Shown: piece after piece, positions 5,759 to 14,186 of the stretch
Position numbering within the stretch: the stretch's first letter is position 1
Layout: every line of letters starts with the position of its first letter
Assembly: GCA_015491705.1 (NCBI GenBank)
Contig: WFVK01000271.1
Location: 1-14,806 of the forward strand
Source of the DNA: Nitrospirota bacterium
GTDB taxonomy: Bacteria; Nitrospirota; Thermodesulfovibrionia; UBA6902
Length of the DNA: 14,806 bases
Direction: 5' to 3'
Notes under the pieces: generated by a model
What the model saw: only the letters and a program-made list of their open reading frames with translations
Told to the model about the DNA's origin: nothing
Databases searched by the model: none
Position numbers and translations under genes: made by a program

Positions 5759-6607
5759 TCACAGCGCAAGCATATACTTCAGCCCGATTCCGGGAAAGAC
5801 CATGTTTACCAGCCTTTCCGGCAGCTCTCCCCTGAGCAGGTCGAAAAAACCGAACTTTTCTTTTTTCTCAACCACCGCGGGTTCGCCGCTGATACCGCTG
5901 AGCGTTCCCGCCAGCATTACGGCGTCATGGAGATTCCCGAGTTCATCCACAAGCCCCAGTTCCTTCGCCCTCCTGCCCGTGAAAACCCGCCCGTCCGCAA
6001 GTTTTTTGACATCTTCAAACTTCATGCCCCTTGCCTCTGAAACCGCTCTGATGAACTGCTCATGCACGTCGTCAAGGACGGCCTGGAGGATCTTCCTCTC
6101 TTCCGGGGTCATGGATTTGAAAACAGAGGCCATGTCCTTGTGCTTGCCGCTCTTTACCACTTCCGTCTTTATCCCGACCTTTTCCATCAGGCCCCTGACA
6201 TTCGGTATTTCCATTATCACGCCGATCGAGCCCGTCAGGGTTCCGGAGTTTGCCACTATCCTGTCGGCCGGAGCCGAGATATAATAACCGCCGGAGGCCG
6301 CTACCGATCCCATCGAGACAACGACCTTTTTATTCTTCTTTATCCTGAGTATCTCTTCATATATCTCCTGCGAGGGCGCCACCGCACCGCCCGGGCTGTC
6401 CACCCTGAGAACGATGGCCTTTACTGAACGGTCTTTTGAATACTCCTTCAGTTCCTTGATTACGCGGTCTGAATCTATGATCACACCCGTCACCCGCACT
6501 ATCGCGACTTTTTCACCGAGGGGAACGGTGCGCGAGAATGTCATCATAAGGCTGATCAGGACGACGATCACAAAGATTACCGCAAAAAAGATCAGAACTT
6601 TTTTCAT
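5759..6607 (-). CDS. sppA: Signal peptide peptidase SppA (short, 36K-type form)
   Basis: The 282-residue product starts with one membrane anchor (about residues 4-23). A ClpP/crotonase-fold serine protease domain follows: LRVDSPGGA (67-75), the nucleophile S105 in SVAASGGYY, and the general base K157 in KSGKHKDM. The 52-residue spacing matches the Ser-Lys dyad known from Bacillus SppA. Its length fits the short single-domain SppA forms, not the fused double-domain E. coli type. It degrades leftover signal peptides in the membrane. It lies between rpsA and the IHF/HU gene in one minus-strand run, with a repeat copy on each side. The ATG at 6605-6607 has only AAGG about 10 nt upstream, and a 31-codon frame ends 7 nt before it, so translation may depend on coupling. 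Confidence 0.92.
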   Translation of the reverse strand: MKKVLIFFAVIFVIVVLISLMMTFSRTVPLGEKVAIVRVTGVIIDSDRVIKELKEYSKDRSVKAIVLRVDSPGGAVAPSQEIYEEILRIKKNKKVVVSMGSVAASGGYYISAPADRIVANSGTLTGSIGVIMEIPNVRGLMEKVGIKTEVVKSGKHKDMASVFKSMTPEERKILQAVLDDVHEQFIRAVSEARGMKFEDVKKLADGRVFTGRRAKELGLVDELGNLHDAVMLAGTLSGISGEPAVVEKKEKFGFFDLLRGELPERLVNMVFPGIGLKYMLAL

Positions 6608-6614
6608 GAGATCA

Positions 6615-6710
6615 TTACCTTACAGTTGCATGAAAGCATCGTCCGCAGGCGGGAGAGCCTGTTGGAAAAGCTTTATCTGCCATTCCCCGAGGAAATACTC
6701 CGCACGGCAT
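6615..6710 (-). CDS. 31-residue small frame in repeat copy B, upstream of sppA
   Basis: ATG 6708-6710 follows AGGAGG (6717-6722) with a 6-nt gap, an excellent initiation site. The peptide begins MPCGVFPRGMADKAFP, contains CGRC (22-25) and ends TVR at TAA 6615-6617, 7 nt before the sppA ATG. This placement resembles a leader peptide coupled to sppA. Against a conserved protein, the related frame in copy A diverges after residue 16 through a 1-nt length change. For translation, the site is stronger than that of sppA itself. I do not recognise the peptide. Confidence 0.4.
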   Translation of the reverse strand: MPCGVFPRGMADKAFPTGSPACGRCFHATVR

Positions 6711-6784
6711 ATTTCTCCTCCTGCAACAAAGATGTATTTTTCCAATCCCCTCGCCTTGTAACCTCTGAACCCTGAACCGGCAAC
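6617..6784 (-). repeat. Intergenic repeat family, copy B (uninterrupted)
   Basis: This 168-bp copy fills most of the 188-bp gap between rpsA and sppA. From left to right on the plus strand it holds accttac, gcatgaaag, a short CCGC/GCGG hairpin (6643-6652), the conserved ggaaaagcttta block, the start codon and ribosome-binding site of the small frame, and TGAACCC heptamers (about 6766-6778). It is the empty-site counterpart of copy A. Confidence 0.8.
6717..6722 (-). promoter_or_regulatory. Strong Shine-Dalgarno before the 31-codon frame
   Basis: AGGAGG lies 6 nt before ATG 6708-6710 on the minus strand, inside the repeat. It is one of the few full six-base matches in the window and serves a reading frame of only 31 codons. 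Confidence 0.6.
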
Positions 6785-6795
6785 CAACAGGATCG

Positions 6796-8373
6796 TTATC
6801 CGATCATGGTCTTCATGCTGAGGTCTATCTTCCTTTCGGCCGGATTGACGTTTATCACCCTTGAGGTCACCTCGGTGCCTATCTTGAACAGCTCCTCTGT
6901 TTTCTCGTCCGGGTTCTTCTCGATTTCGGAGTTGTGTATCAGCCCCTCCACCCCGTCTTCAAGCTCCACGAACAGGCCGAAATCGGTAATGCTCACAACC
7001 TTTCCCTTTACCGTATCGCCGAGGTTATACCTTGCAGGGATGTTGTCAGTCCACGGATCAGGGGTCAGTTGTTTTATGCCGACCGATATTCTCTCCTTTT
7101 CAGGTTCGATGTTCAGGAATACTACCTCGATGTCCTCTCCTTTTTTCAGGACGTCGGACGGATGTTTTATGCGCTTGCTCCATGATATGTCGGATATGTG
7201 AAGCAGTGCGTCCACGCCTTCCTCCAGTGCGATAAAGGCCCCGAAATCGGCGAAGCTCTTCACCCTGCCGGTAACCTTCTGGCCCACGGAGTATTTCTCC
7301 TTCACGATCTTCCATGGATTGGGTTTAAGCTGTTTTATGCTGAGCGATATCCTCTTTTCGTCCTTGTTGACCTTTATGATAACGGCATCCAGCTTGTCCC
7401 CGACGGAGTAATACTTGGATGGTTTTATGGACTTTTCGACCCAGTCGAATTCCGTGACATGGATAAGACCCTCGACGCCCTCCTCAAGCTCCACGAACAT
7501 GCCGTAGTCAGTGGTGGTGATCACCTTGCCGGTCACCTTTTTCCCCGCAGGGTATTTTTCTTCCACCGTTGTCCAGGGGTCGGGCTTTTTCTGTTTGTAA
7601 CCGAGCGTGACCTTGTTGGTCTCGCGGTTAAATGTAAGCACAACCACTTCAACCCTGTCGCCGATCCTGAACAGCTCACCCGGATGGCTGATCCTTCCCC
7701 ATGACATGTCGGATATATGAAGCAGGCCGTCCAGTCCGCCGAGGTCGATGAATACCCCGTAGTCCGTAAGATTCTTGACCGTGCCCTCTATGACGGCGCC
7801 TTCCCTGAGCTTGGCGAGTGTCTGCTCCCTGAGCCTGTCGCGCTCTTCCTCGAGCAGGACCCTCCTTGAGACGATCACATTGGTACCCCTCTGGTTAATG
7901 TTCAGCACCTTGAAGGTATAGGTCTGTCCGATGAGATGGTCCGTGTTCTTCGGCGCCTTGAGGTCTATCTGGGAGCCCGGCAGGAAGGCGTTTATTCCGT
8001 TGATGTTGACGGTCATCCCGCCCTTGACCTTGCCGGTGATCCTGCCTTCCACCGTAAGGCCCTTTTTGTATACATCCTCTATCATATCCCAGGCCTTCAC
8101 TCCTTCGGCCTTCTGCCTCGAGAGCTTGACAAACCCGTTGGCGTCACTGAGATTCTCGACAAAGACCTCGACCTCATCGCCGGGCTTTAAACGGCTGTGC
8201 TCGTTCTCCACAAGCTTGCTGACGTGGATGAATCCCTCGCTCTTGGAGCCCACATCGACTATGACCCCGTCCTGCTTAATCTGGATAACCTTGCCCTTTG
8301 TTATTGCACCGGGCTTCAGTCCCTTAAAAGAATCCGCATAAAATTTTTCCAGGTCGTTCATTTGTAATTCCAT
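6796..8373 (-). CDS. rpsA: 30S ribosomal protein S1
   Basis: The 525-residue product carries six S1 RNA-binding repeats at about residues 22-86, 106-171, 192-260, 277-347, 364-434 and 451-521. Repeats 3 to 6 have the typical TDYG-F-(I/V)-(D/E)-L and GLLHISD-type signatures. S1 brings mRNA to the 30S subunit, especially messages with weak or structured start sites. It lies between plsC and sppA in an expanded cmk-rpsA-ihfB run. The start is ATG 8371-8373 or the in-frame ATG 8359-8361 (MNDLEKFYADSF). The only good ribosome-binding site, GGAGG at 8390-8394, is 16 nt before the first ATG and further from the second, both too far for standard use. A TATACT at 8428-8433 (minus) might be an internal -10, but its -35 is poor. 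Confidence 0.95.
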   Translation of the reverse strand: MELQMNDLEKFYADSFKGLKPGAITKGKVIQIKQDGVIVDVGSKSEGFIHVSKLVENEHSRLKPGDEVEVFVENLSDANGFVKLSRQKAEGVKAWDMIEDVYKKGLTVEGRITGKVKGGMTVNINGINAFLPGSQIDLKAPKNTDHLIGQTYTFKVLNINQRGTNVIVSRRVLLEEERDRLREQTLAKLREGAVIEGTVKNLTDYGVFIDLGGLDGLLHISDMSWGRISHPGELFRIGDRVEVVVLTFNRETNKVTLGYKQKKPDPWTTVEEKYPAGKKVTGKVITTTDYGMFVELEEGVEGLIHVTEFDWVEKSIKPSKYYSVGDKLDAVIIKVNKDEKRISLSIKQLKPNPWKIVKEKYSVGQKVTGRVKSFADFGAFIALEEGVDALLHISDISWSKRIKHPSDVLKKGEDIEVVFLNIEPEKERISVGIKQLTPDPWTDNIPARYNLGDTVKGKVVSITDFGLFVELEDGVEGLIHNSEIEKNPDEKTEELFKIGTEVTSRVINVNPAERKIDLSMKTMIG

Positions 8374-8389
8374 GGTTTATATTATATTA

Positions 8390-8394
8390 CCTCC
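8390..8394 (-). promoter_or_regulatory. Unusually distant Shine-Dalgarno of rpsA
   Basis: GGAGG on the minus strand is separated from the rpsA ATG (8373) by 16 AT-rich nucleotides. An in-frame TAA lies in that spacer, so no earlier start is possible. In E. coli the rpsA start region is also atypical and is the target of S1 autoregulation. Confidence 0.5.
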
Positions 8395-8432
8395 TGACAG
8401 AAATTTCCTTTATAATGAATTGATGATAGTAT

Positions 8433-8488
8433 ACCCTACCGCTGCATAAAATATCGCCCGGCGGGGCGAAAACGGACCTTATCCGCAC
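8433..8488 (-). repeat. Partial, diverged copy of the intergenic repeat family (copy C)
   Basis: The plus strand reads accctaccgctgcataaaa, then a CGCCC/GGGCG hairpin (8454-8467), then accttatccgcacc, matching the left halves of copies A and B in order. The ribosome-binding-site half is missing. It occupies the plsC-rpsA gap, and the plsC stop codon (8479-8481) lies inside the element's conserved ggataa sequence. Confidence 0.55.
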
Positions 8489-9129
8489 CTGTTATCTGCA
8501 TATTCCTGTTTCAGTTTTCCTATGGCCTCCATGATTACAGCGCCTATCTCCTTATGCTGCAGGTGTTCCCCGTAGCCTTCCCGGCCTGTTGTAGAAGTAT
8601 AATACATCGGCTTCCCGAAAACCACTGTTATCTTCGCCCGTCTCAACCATCTGGCGCCGACAGGCAGGGCCCTGTCAGAGCCTGAGATCAGGGTGGGAAC
8701 GATCGGCGCCCTGCTGAGGCCGGCGATCACTCCTATGCCGCGCTTGGCTTCAAGCAGTTCCCCTGTCTCGCTTCTCCTGCCTTCGGGAAACATGACAATA
8801 AGCTCGCCCTTTTTCAGTCTCCCGACCGCCTCCTTAATCATGGAAGGGCGCGGCCTGTCTCTGTCGACCGGGAATGAAGCAGGTCTTATTATCCTGCCGA
8901 GAACCGGAATTTCAAAGAGGCCCTTCCTTGCCATAAAGGTACCCCGTCGCGGAAGCACCGCCCCTATCACGGGAGGATCCAGATAGCTTATATGGTTTGC
9001 GGCGATGATAACGCCCCCCTCCGCGGGGATGTTTTCCCTGCCCTTCACCTCCAGGCCGCCGTTGACAAGGCATACAGCCCTTATGATCAGGGCGGCTATT
9101 TTATATAATACGTCAAAGAACAGCTTCAT
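8479..9129 (-). CDS. plsC: 1-acyl-sn-glycerol-3-phosphate acyltransferase (PlsC family)
   Basis: The 216-residue product has the acyltransferase motifs in order: NHISYLD (45-51, catalytic H46 and D51), FPVDRD (86-91) and FPEGRRS (114-120, glycerol-phosphate binding). A hydrophobic N-terminal stretch (about 8-22) suggests membrane association. The enzyme adds the second acyl chain to lysophosphatidic acid to make phosphatidic acid. The start lies inside cmk, with a 17-nt overlap, and lacks a good ribosome-binding site, so translation is probably coupled to cmk. The cmk-plsC pairing is seen in other bacteria. The stop falls within a repeat element, which may have set the C-terminus. Confidence 0.9.
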   Translation of the reverse strand: MKLFFDVLYKIAALIIRAVCLVNGGLEVKGRENIPAEGGVIIAANHISYLDPPVIGAVLPRRGTFMARKGLFEIPVLGRIIRPASFPVDRDRPRPSMIKEAVGRLKKGELIVMFPEGRRSETGELLEAKRGIGVIAGLSRAPIVPTLISGSDRALPVGARWLRRAKITVVFGKPMYYTSTTGREGYGEHLQHKEIGAVIMEAIGKLKQEYADNRCG

Positions 9130-9775
9130 TCGTGTTCAGGGAGTTCATGATTTTTTCTACGACTTCTTCTATGGTTAAGCCGGTTGAATCTATATAAACC
9201 ATATCAGGGCTTTTTTTCAAGGGGGAAACCTTTCTTGAGGAGTCCCTCAGGTCCCTTTTTTTTATGTCTTCAATTGTTTTCTCCATGGTGATGCCGGGCT
9301 CGGATGACTTCAGTTCCCCGTATCTCCTTCTCGCCCTCTCTTCAACCGCGGCATCAAGAAAAAACTTGTTCCCCGCCTCAGGGAAAACAACAGTGCCCGT
9401 ATCCCTTCCTTCAATCACGACCCGTCCCTTAAGACATATCTCCCTCTGCAGTGCAAGGAGCTTTTCCCTTACAGCCGGTACGGCGGAGACCCTCGAGCTC
9501 AGTTCACCGATTTCCGCGGTCCTTATCTGCGCTGTGACATCCCTGCCGTCAACCATGACCCTGCCGTTACTGAAAGTGATGCCTGTATCCTTCAGCATCA
9601 GGGCAATGGCGGCTTCATCAGCGGGGTCGATTCCCGATTCTCTGACCTTCCATGCCACCGCCCTGTAAAGTGCCCCGGTATCGAGATATTCATATCCGAG
9701 CCTGCGGGCGAGTATCCTTGACACGGTGCCCTTCCCCGCCGCCGAAGGGCCGTCTATGGTTATTACGTTTTTCAT
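9113..9775 (-). CDS. cmk: Cytidylate kinase
   Basis: The 220-residue product has the P-loop GPSAAGKGT (9-17), DTGALYRAV (32-40), EGRDTGTVVFPEA (122-134) and the RDLRDSSR plus PLKKSPD lid/CMP region (174-191), all typical of bacterial Cmk. It phosphorylates CMP and dCMP to the diphosphates using ATP in the cytoplasm. The usual GRDIGT is GRDTGT here, a mild change. It starts 10 bp after the glnB stop with no clear ribosome-binding site, suggesting coupling to glnB, and overlaps plsC by 17 nt. It is in the same run as rpsA and ihfB, as in the classic cmk-rpsA-ihfB order. Confidence 0.94.
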   Translation of the reverse strand: MKNVITIDGPSAAGKGTVSRILARRLGYEYLDTGALYRAVAWKVRESGIDPADEAAIALMLKDTGITFSNGRVMVDGRDVTAQIRTAEIGELSSRVSAVPAVREKLLALQREICLKGRVVIEGRDTGTVVFPEAGNKFFLDAAVEERARRRYGELKSSEPGITMEKTIEDIKKRDLRDSSRKVSPLKKSPDMVYIDSTGLTIEEVVEKIMNSLNTNEAVL

Positions 9776-9785
9776 TCAGTTGAAA

Positions 9786-10240
<455 letters not shown>

Positions 10241-13057
10241 GTGACTGTTGATCAGAAGACATACAGGGAAATATCAGAGGCCGCCCGCAGCACGCCTGAC
10301 CCTGAAAGGGCCGAGAGAAGCCTTCTCAGGTTTATCGAGCTGAATCCCGGAACGGAACGTATTTTTCCTCACCTGCCGGCAGTGGCCGGCCTTTTCGCCG
10401 TGAGCCGGTTCCTTGCGAATTACTGTATTGCCTGTCCCGGGGAACTTTATGCGGCGCTGGATGAAATCCGCACCCCCGTGACAAAGGGCCTGCTTGATGA
10501 AACGGCCGCGAAAGAGCTCTCCGGTCTTTCGCTTTCAGGAGACGGGCGGGCGGACATACGGGATATGATGAGGGCGCTGAGGCTTTTCAGGAAGCGCCGG
10601 CTCCTGAGGATCACTCTCAGGGATATTACCGGCGAGACGGATATACGCTCCTGCATGTATGAGCTCACCATGCTCGCAGAGACCGTTATCTCGCAGTCGC
10701 TCGGATGGGCGCTGAAACTCAACAGGCAGAGATTCGGTGAACCTGCGGAGGAAGCCGTTGCACTGATAGCCGTCGGCAAGCTGGGAGGGGAAGAGCTGAA
10801 TTACAGCTCTGATGTCGACCTGATGGCGGTTTACGGCGACGGTGACGGACAGACCTCGGGCATATTGAATCCCTCGGGCGTCACGGGCAACAGGATCAGC
10901 AATCATGAATTCTACTGCAGGACGATCGAGCTGTTCAACAGGATGCTTTCCTCCCAGACGGAGGACGGCATTGCGTGCAGGGTCGACCTCAGGCTGAGGC
11001 CGCAGGGACAGAAGGGCGAGATTGCGCTGCCGCTCGGGGCGTACAGGACTTACTACGAATCATGGGGCCGCACGTGGGAGAGGATGGCGCTGATAAGGGC
11101 CCGCCCCGCGGCCGGAGACGGAGAGCTTGGAAAGGCGTTTCTTGAAACCATTGAACCCTTTGTCTGGAAAAAGACAGTGGATTACCCGGAGATAGAAGAG
11201 ATACGCGGCCTTAAGAAAAAGATAGACTCCACGATCACCATCGATGATATTAAACGCGGTTACGGCGGCATCAGGGAGGCCGAGTTTTTTATCCAGACAT
11301 TCCAGCTCCTGTATGCCTCGGCTGAGAGTTCCCTGAAGACCCACAGGATACTCGATGCAGTCGAGTCACTTAAACGTATGAATATTGTCCCGGCAAATGA
11401 CTTAGACATACTCCGCGGGAATTATCTTCACCTGAGGCGTATTGAACACTTTCTCCAGATGAAGGAAGATCTCCAGACACATACCCTCCCCTCATCCGCC
11501 GGAGAGATGAGATGCCTTGCAAGATCCCTCGGCTTTACTTCGGAAACCGGTTTCCTTGAGGACCTGCGCCTCAGGAGGATGCAGGTCAAGAGCATGTACA
11601 ATTCCCTGTTCGGCACCCGCGAGGATGTCCACGCCGAGGCGCTGAACCTGCTCGAGGGCGAATTGAGCGAGAGGGAGATCAGGGGTTATCTTTCATTCAG
11701 GAAGGTGAGACATCCGGACAAATGCACGGCGCATCTGAAGGGCATCAGGGAGCATGCCGGCGCATTCCGGACCACGCAGGAACGGTCTCTGACAAGGAGG
11801 GTGCTCCCGCCGCTTCTTGAAAACGCACTGAGTGCGGAAAGCCCCGACAGGGCGCTGGCGGGGCTCGAGAGCCTTTTGACGACCTATCGCATCAAGACAG
11901 TACATCTTACGGCCCTTATGGAACAGAAGGAACTGATGGATGGTATCATAAAGATGTTTTCATTAAGCCCGTACCTGACAAGGATATTCCTCAGCAGCCA
12001 GTACTATCTCGACATGCTGATAGAGGAATGGAGAATTCTGAAGAGCCTCGGGGAGATTGAGGAAAAACTGGAGCGGACTGCAGGGGCAGGCGATGACTTT
12101 AATTCAGGGCTTGCGCGGTACAGGCGGTGCGAGGAGGTGCGCCTCGGGATATTGTTCCTCCTTGATATCCTGAAGACGGAAGACCTCTTCACAGCCCTGT
12201 CACACGTTGCAGAGGCGATTATCAGGGCGATTGTCAGGAGGAACCGGTGCAGCGGCCTGTCGGTGATAGCCCTGGGGAAGCTGGGCGGACGTGAGATGAC
12301 TTTCGGGTCCGACATCGACATGGTTTTTGTTTCCGAGACCCAGGAGGCCATGACGGCAGCGGAAAAGATAATGAAGGAACTCACATCATACACGGATACG
12401 GGTCTGCTCTACAGCGTGGATACAAGATTAAGACCGGACGGTTCAAAGGGCATACTCGTCAAGAACATGGAGGGATACAGGAACTACTATTTCAAAAACG
12501 CGCGGAACTGGGAGATACAGGCACTGCTCAAGGCAAGGCCTGTGGCCGGAAACAGGGACCTCGCCGCGGAATTTACGGATATGACAAGAGCTGTGATCCT
12601 GCAGAGGGGAAGCGATGTAAACAGGGATGATATCGCCGCGGTGAGGGACAGGATAATAAAGGAGCTCTCGCACGAGTCAGAGGGCATGGACATAAAGCTC
12701 GGTCCCGGCGGCATAGAGGAGATAGAATTTTATGTCCAGTTCCTGCAGCTTCACCATGCCCGCGCACACCCCGGCATACTGGCCCGGAACACCCTGAAGG
12801 CGGTCAGGAAGCTGGCGGAAGAAAAGCTGCTCGATCCTTCCGCCGAAAACATACTTTATAATGCATATGAATACCTCAGAAAACTCGAAACATTTTTAAG
12901 GCTGAATGAGGAGCAGGTGATTGCCGCCCGCTCGGATGTCGCGGGCCTGTCGGCCCGGTTCATGGGCCACGGGAGCAGGGAGGAATTCACAGGCCGCCTG
13001 CAGGAGCTAAGGCGCGATGTCCTGTCGGTTACCGGCGCAAGAGAAACCCCCGGTTAA
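10241..13057 (+). CDS. glnE: Bifunctional glutamine synthetase adenylyltransferase / adenylyl-removing enzyme
   Basis: The 938-residue product, close to the E. coli length, has two nucleotidyltransferase domains. The N-terminal, adenylyl-removing type carries GKLGGEELNYSSDVD (179-193). The C-terminal, adenylylating type carries GKLGGREMTFGSDID (679-693). Each is followed by a GxGGIxExEFxxQ motif (340 and 821). Both DxD metal sites are intact, so both activities should be present. The enzyme attaches AMP to, or removes it from, glutamine synthetase, directed by PII. The start is GTG 10241; the in-frame TAA at 10193 leaves no upstream ATG, and no good ribosome-binding site is visible. It is divergent from glnB and is followed after 39 bp by lptF, an unrelated LPS-export gene. 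Confidence 0.95.
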   Translation: MTVDQKTYREISEAARSTPDPERAERSLLRFIELNPGTERIFPHLPAVAGLFAVSRFLANYCIACPGELYAALDEIRTPVTKGLLDETAAKELSGLSLSGDGRADIRDMMRALRLFRKRRLLRITLRDITGETDIRSCMYELTMLAETVISQSLGWALKLNRQRFGEPAEEAVALIAVGKLGGEELNYSSDVDLMAVYGDGDGQTSGILNPSGVTGNRISNHEFYCRTIELFNRMLSSQTEDGIACRVDLRLRPQGQKGEIALPLGAYRTYYESWGRTWERMALIRARPAAGDGELGKAFLETIEPFVWKKTVDYPEIEEIRGLKKKIDSTITIDDIKRGYGGIREAEFFIQTFQLLYASAESSLKTHRILDAVESLKRMNIVPANDLDILRGNYLHLRRIEHFLQMKEDLQTHTLPSSAGEMRCLARSLGFTSETGFLEDLRLRRMQVKSMYNSLFGTREDVHAEALNLLEGELSEREIRGYLSFRKVRHPDKCTAHLKGIREHAGAFRTTQERSLTRRVLPPLLENALSAESPDRALAGLESLLTTYRIKTVHLTALMEQKELMDGIIKMFSLSPYLTRIFLSSQYYLDMLIEEWRILKSLGEIEEKLERTAGAGDDFNSGLARYRRCEEVRLGILFLLDILKTEDLFTALSHVAEAIIRAIVRRNRCSGLSVIALGKLGGREMTFGSDIDMVFVSETQEAMTAAEKIMKELTSYTDTGLLYSVDTRLRPDGSKGILVKNMEGYRNYYFKNARNWEIQALLKARPVAGNRDLAAEFTDMTRAVILQRGSDVNRDDIAAVRDRIIKELSHESEGMDIKLGPGGIEEIEFYVQFLQLHHARAHPGILARNTLKAVRKLAEEKLLDPSAENILYNAYEYLRKLETFLRLNEEQVIAARSDVAGLSARFMGHGSREEFTGRLQELRRDVLSVTGARETPG

Positions 13058-13072
13058 AACAGGCCCCCTGTT
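13058..13072 (+). terminator. Small hairpin after glnE
   Basis: AACAGG, a CCC loop and CCTGTT form a perfect 6-bp stem immediately after the glnE TAA. There is no T-run after it, so a true intrinsic terminator is doubtful; it may only pause or protect the transcript before lptF. Confidence 0.25.
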
Positions 13073-13096
13073 CCATACTTCTGCAATGTTGACTTT

Positions 13097-14176
13097 ATGA
13101 TAATTCACAGGTCGGTATTAAAAGAACTTTCACGGAACCTTATCGTGATCATCTTCTCGTTGTCGGTGCTTCTCTTCATGGAGAAGTTCCTGCGGCTGTC
13201 GAGGCTCTTTATGGGCAGGGGAGCGGATTTCACGGACGTTGTCAGGGTCTTCTGGTTCCTGCAGCCGTCAATCCTGCTGCTTTCCGTTCCCATGGCCATC
13301 CTCATAGCCGCGTTTCTTACATACGGAAGAATGGCCGCGGACAGCGAAATAGTGGTTCTCAAGGGGAGCGGCATGAGTTTCCCCTCCATATCCCGGCCCG
13401 CCATAACACTTTCAGCCGCGTGTTTCTTCATTCTTCTGTTCATGAGCCTTTATCTGCTGCCCCGCAGCATGCAGTCTTTCAGACACACCCTTCAGGAGGC
13501 CATCCTGAAGAAGGCATCCATGACCTTCGAGGAAGGCACTTTCTCGGATGTGTTCAAGGGCTCGGTTATATTTGTCAATGAAATACCGTCGGATAATGTA
13601 TTCAGGGGGATATTCGTCTACAGGGAGGCTGAGAGCGTCCGTGATGAACCCGCCGTAATAGTGGCGAGGAACGGGACAATAATTTCAAATCCGCAGGAGG
13701 GACTGATAAAGCTGACGATGTATGACGGCCTGATTCATACATTCAAAGACAATACATCCTCGGAGATAACCTTTTCCGAATATGACTTTGTGCTCTCCAC
13801 AGGCATGGAATCACCGGGCAAGATAAAGGCCGATGAAGTCAGGACAAGCGATCTGTGGAAGGGCCGCAAGAGCGTGCTTTTATGGGATATAGAGCTGAAC
13901 AGGAGATTCGCCCTCCCCTTCGCATGCCTGATCTTCGGCGTTCTGGCTCCTGCGCTGGCCAACAGGACCGGCAGGATAGGGCGCCTCGGAGGGTTTTCCC
14001 TGAGCGTGGCGCTGCTTATCTTTTACTACATACTCCTTGTCATGGGGGAAACATTTGCAAAGTCGGGCAGGCTCTCCCCCTTCCTTGGAGAATGGATACC
14101 GAATATGTTTTTCGGTATTGTTGCGGGCGTGTTTTTCTATATCGCCTGCAGAGACAGGCCCATAGGGAGATTTTAA
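13097..14176 (+). CDS. lptF: LPS export ABC transporter permease LptF
   Basis: The 359-residue product has the YjgP/YjgQ permease layout: three N-terminal membrane segments (about 14-28, 53-75, 101-122), a periplasmic beta-rich domain (about 125-260), and three C-terminal segments (about 271-288, 300-317, 334-350). The motif RRFALPFACLIFGVLAPAL (269-287) is characteristic. With LptG and the LptB ATPase it extracts LPS from the inner membrane and passes it to the LptC-LptA bridge. The ATG at 13097 has no clear ribosome-binding site. The gene is 10 bp upstream of lptG, the standard pair. LptF and LptG are paralogues; the name follows gene order. Confidence 0.9.
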   Translation: MIIHRSVLKELSRNLIVIIFSLSVLLFMEKFLRLSRLFMGRGADFTDVVRVFWFLQPSILLLSVPMAILIAAFLTYGRMAADSEIVVLKGSGMSFPSISRPAITLSAACFFILLFMSLYLLPRSMQSFRHTLQEAILKKASMTFEEGTFSDVFKGSVIFVNEIPSDNVFRGIFVYREAESVRDEPAVIVARNGTIISNPQEGLIKLTMYDGLIHTFKDNTSSEITFSEYDFVLSTGMESPGKIKADEVRTSDLWKGRKSVLLWDIELNRRFALPFACLIFGVLAPALANRTGRIGRLGGFSLSVALLIFYYILLVMGETFAKSGRLSPFLGEWIPNMFFGIVAGVFFYIACRDRPIGRF

Positions 14177-14186
14177 ACAAAAGACA

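Noticed and set aside
7198..7704. 168-codon plus-strand frame opposite rpsA
   Set aside because: It is antisense to S1 repeats and its internal repetition mirrors those repeats; no independent motif or ribosome-binding site.
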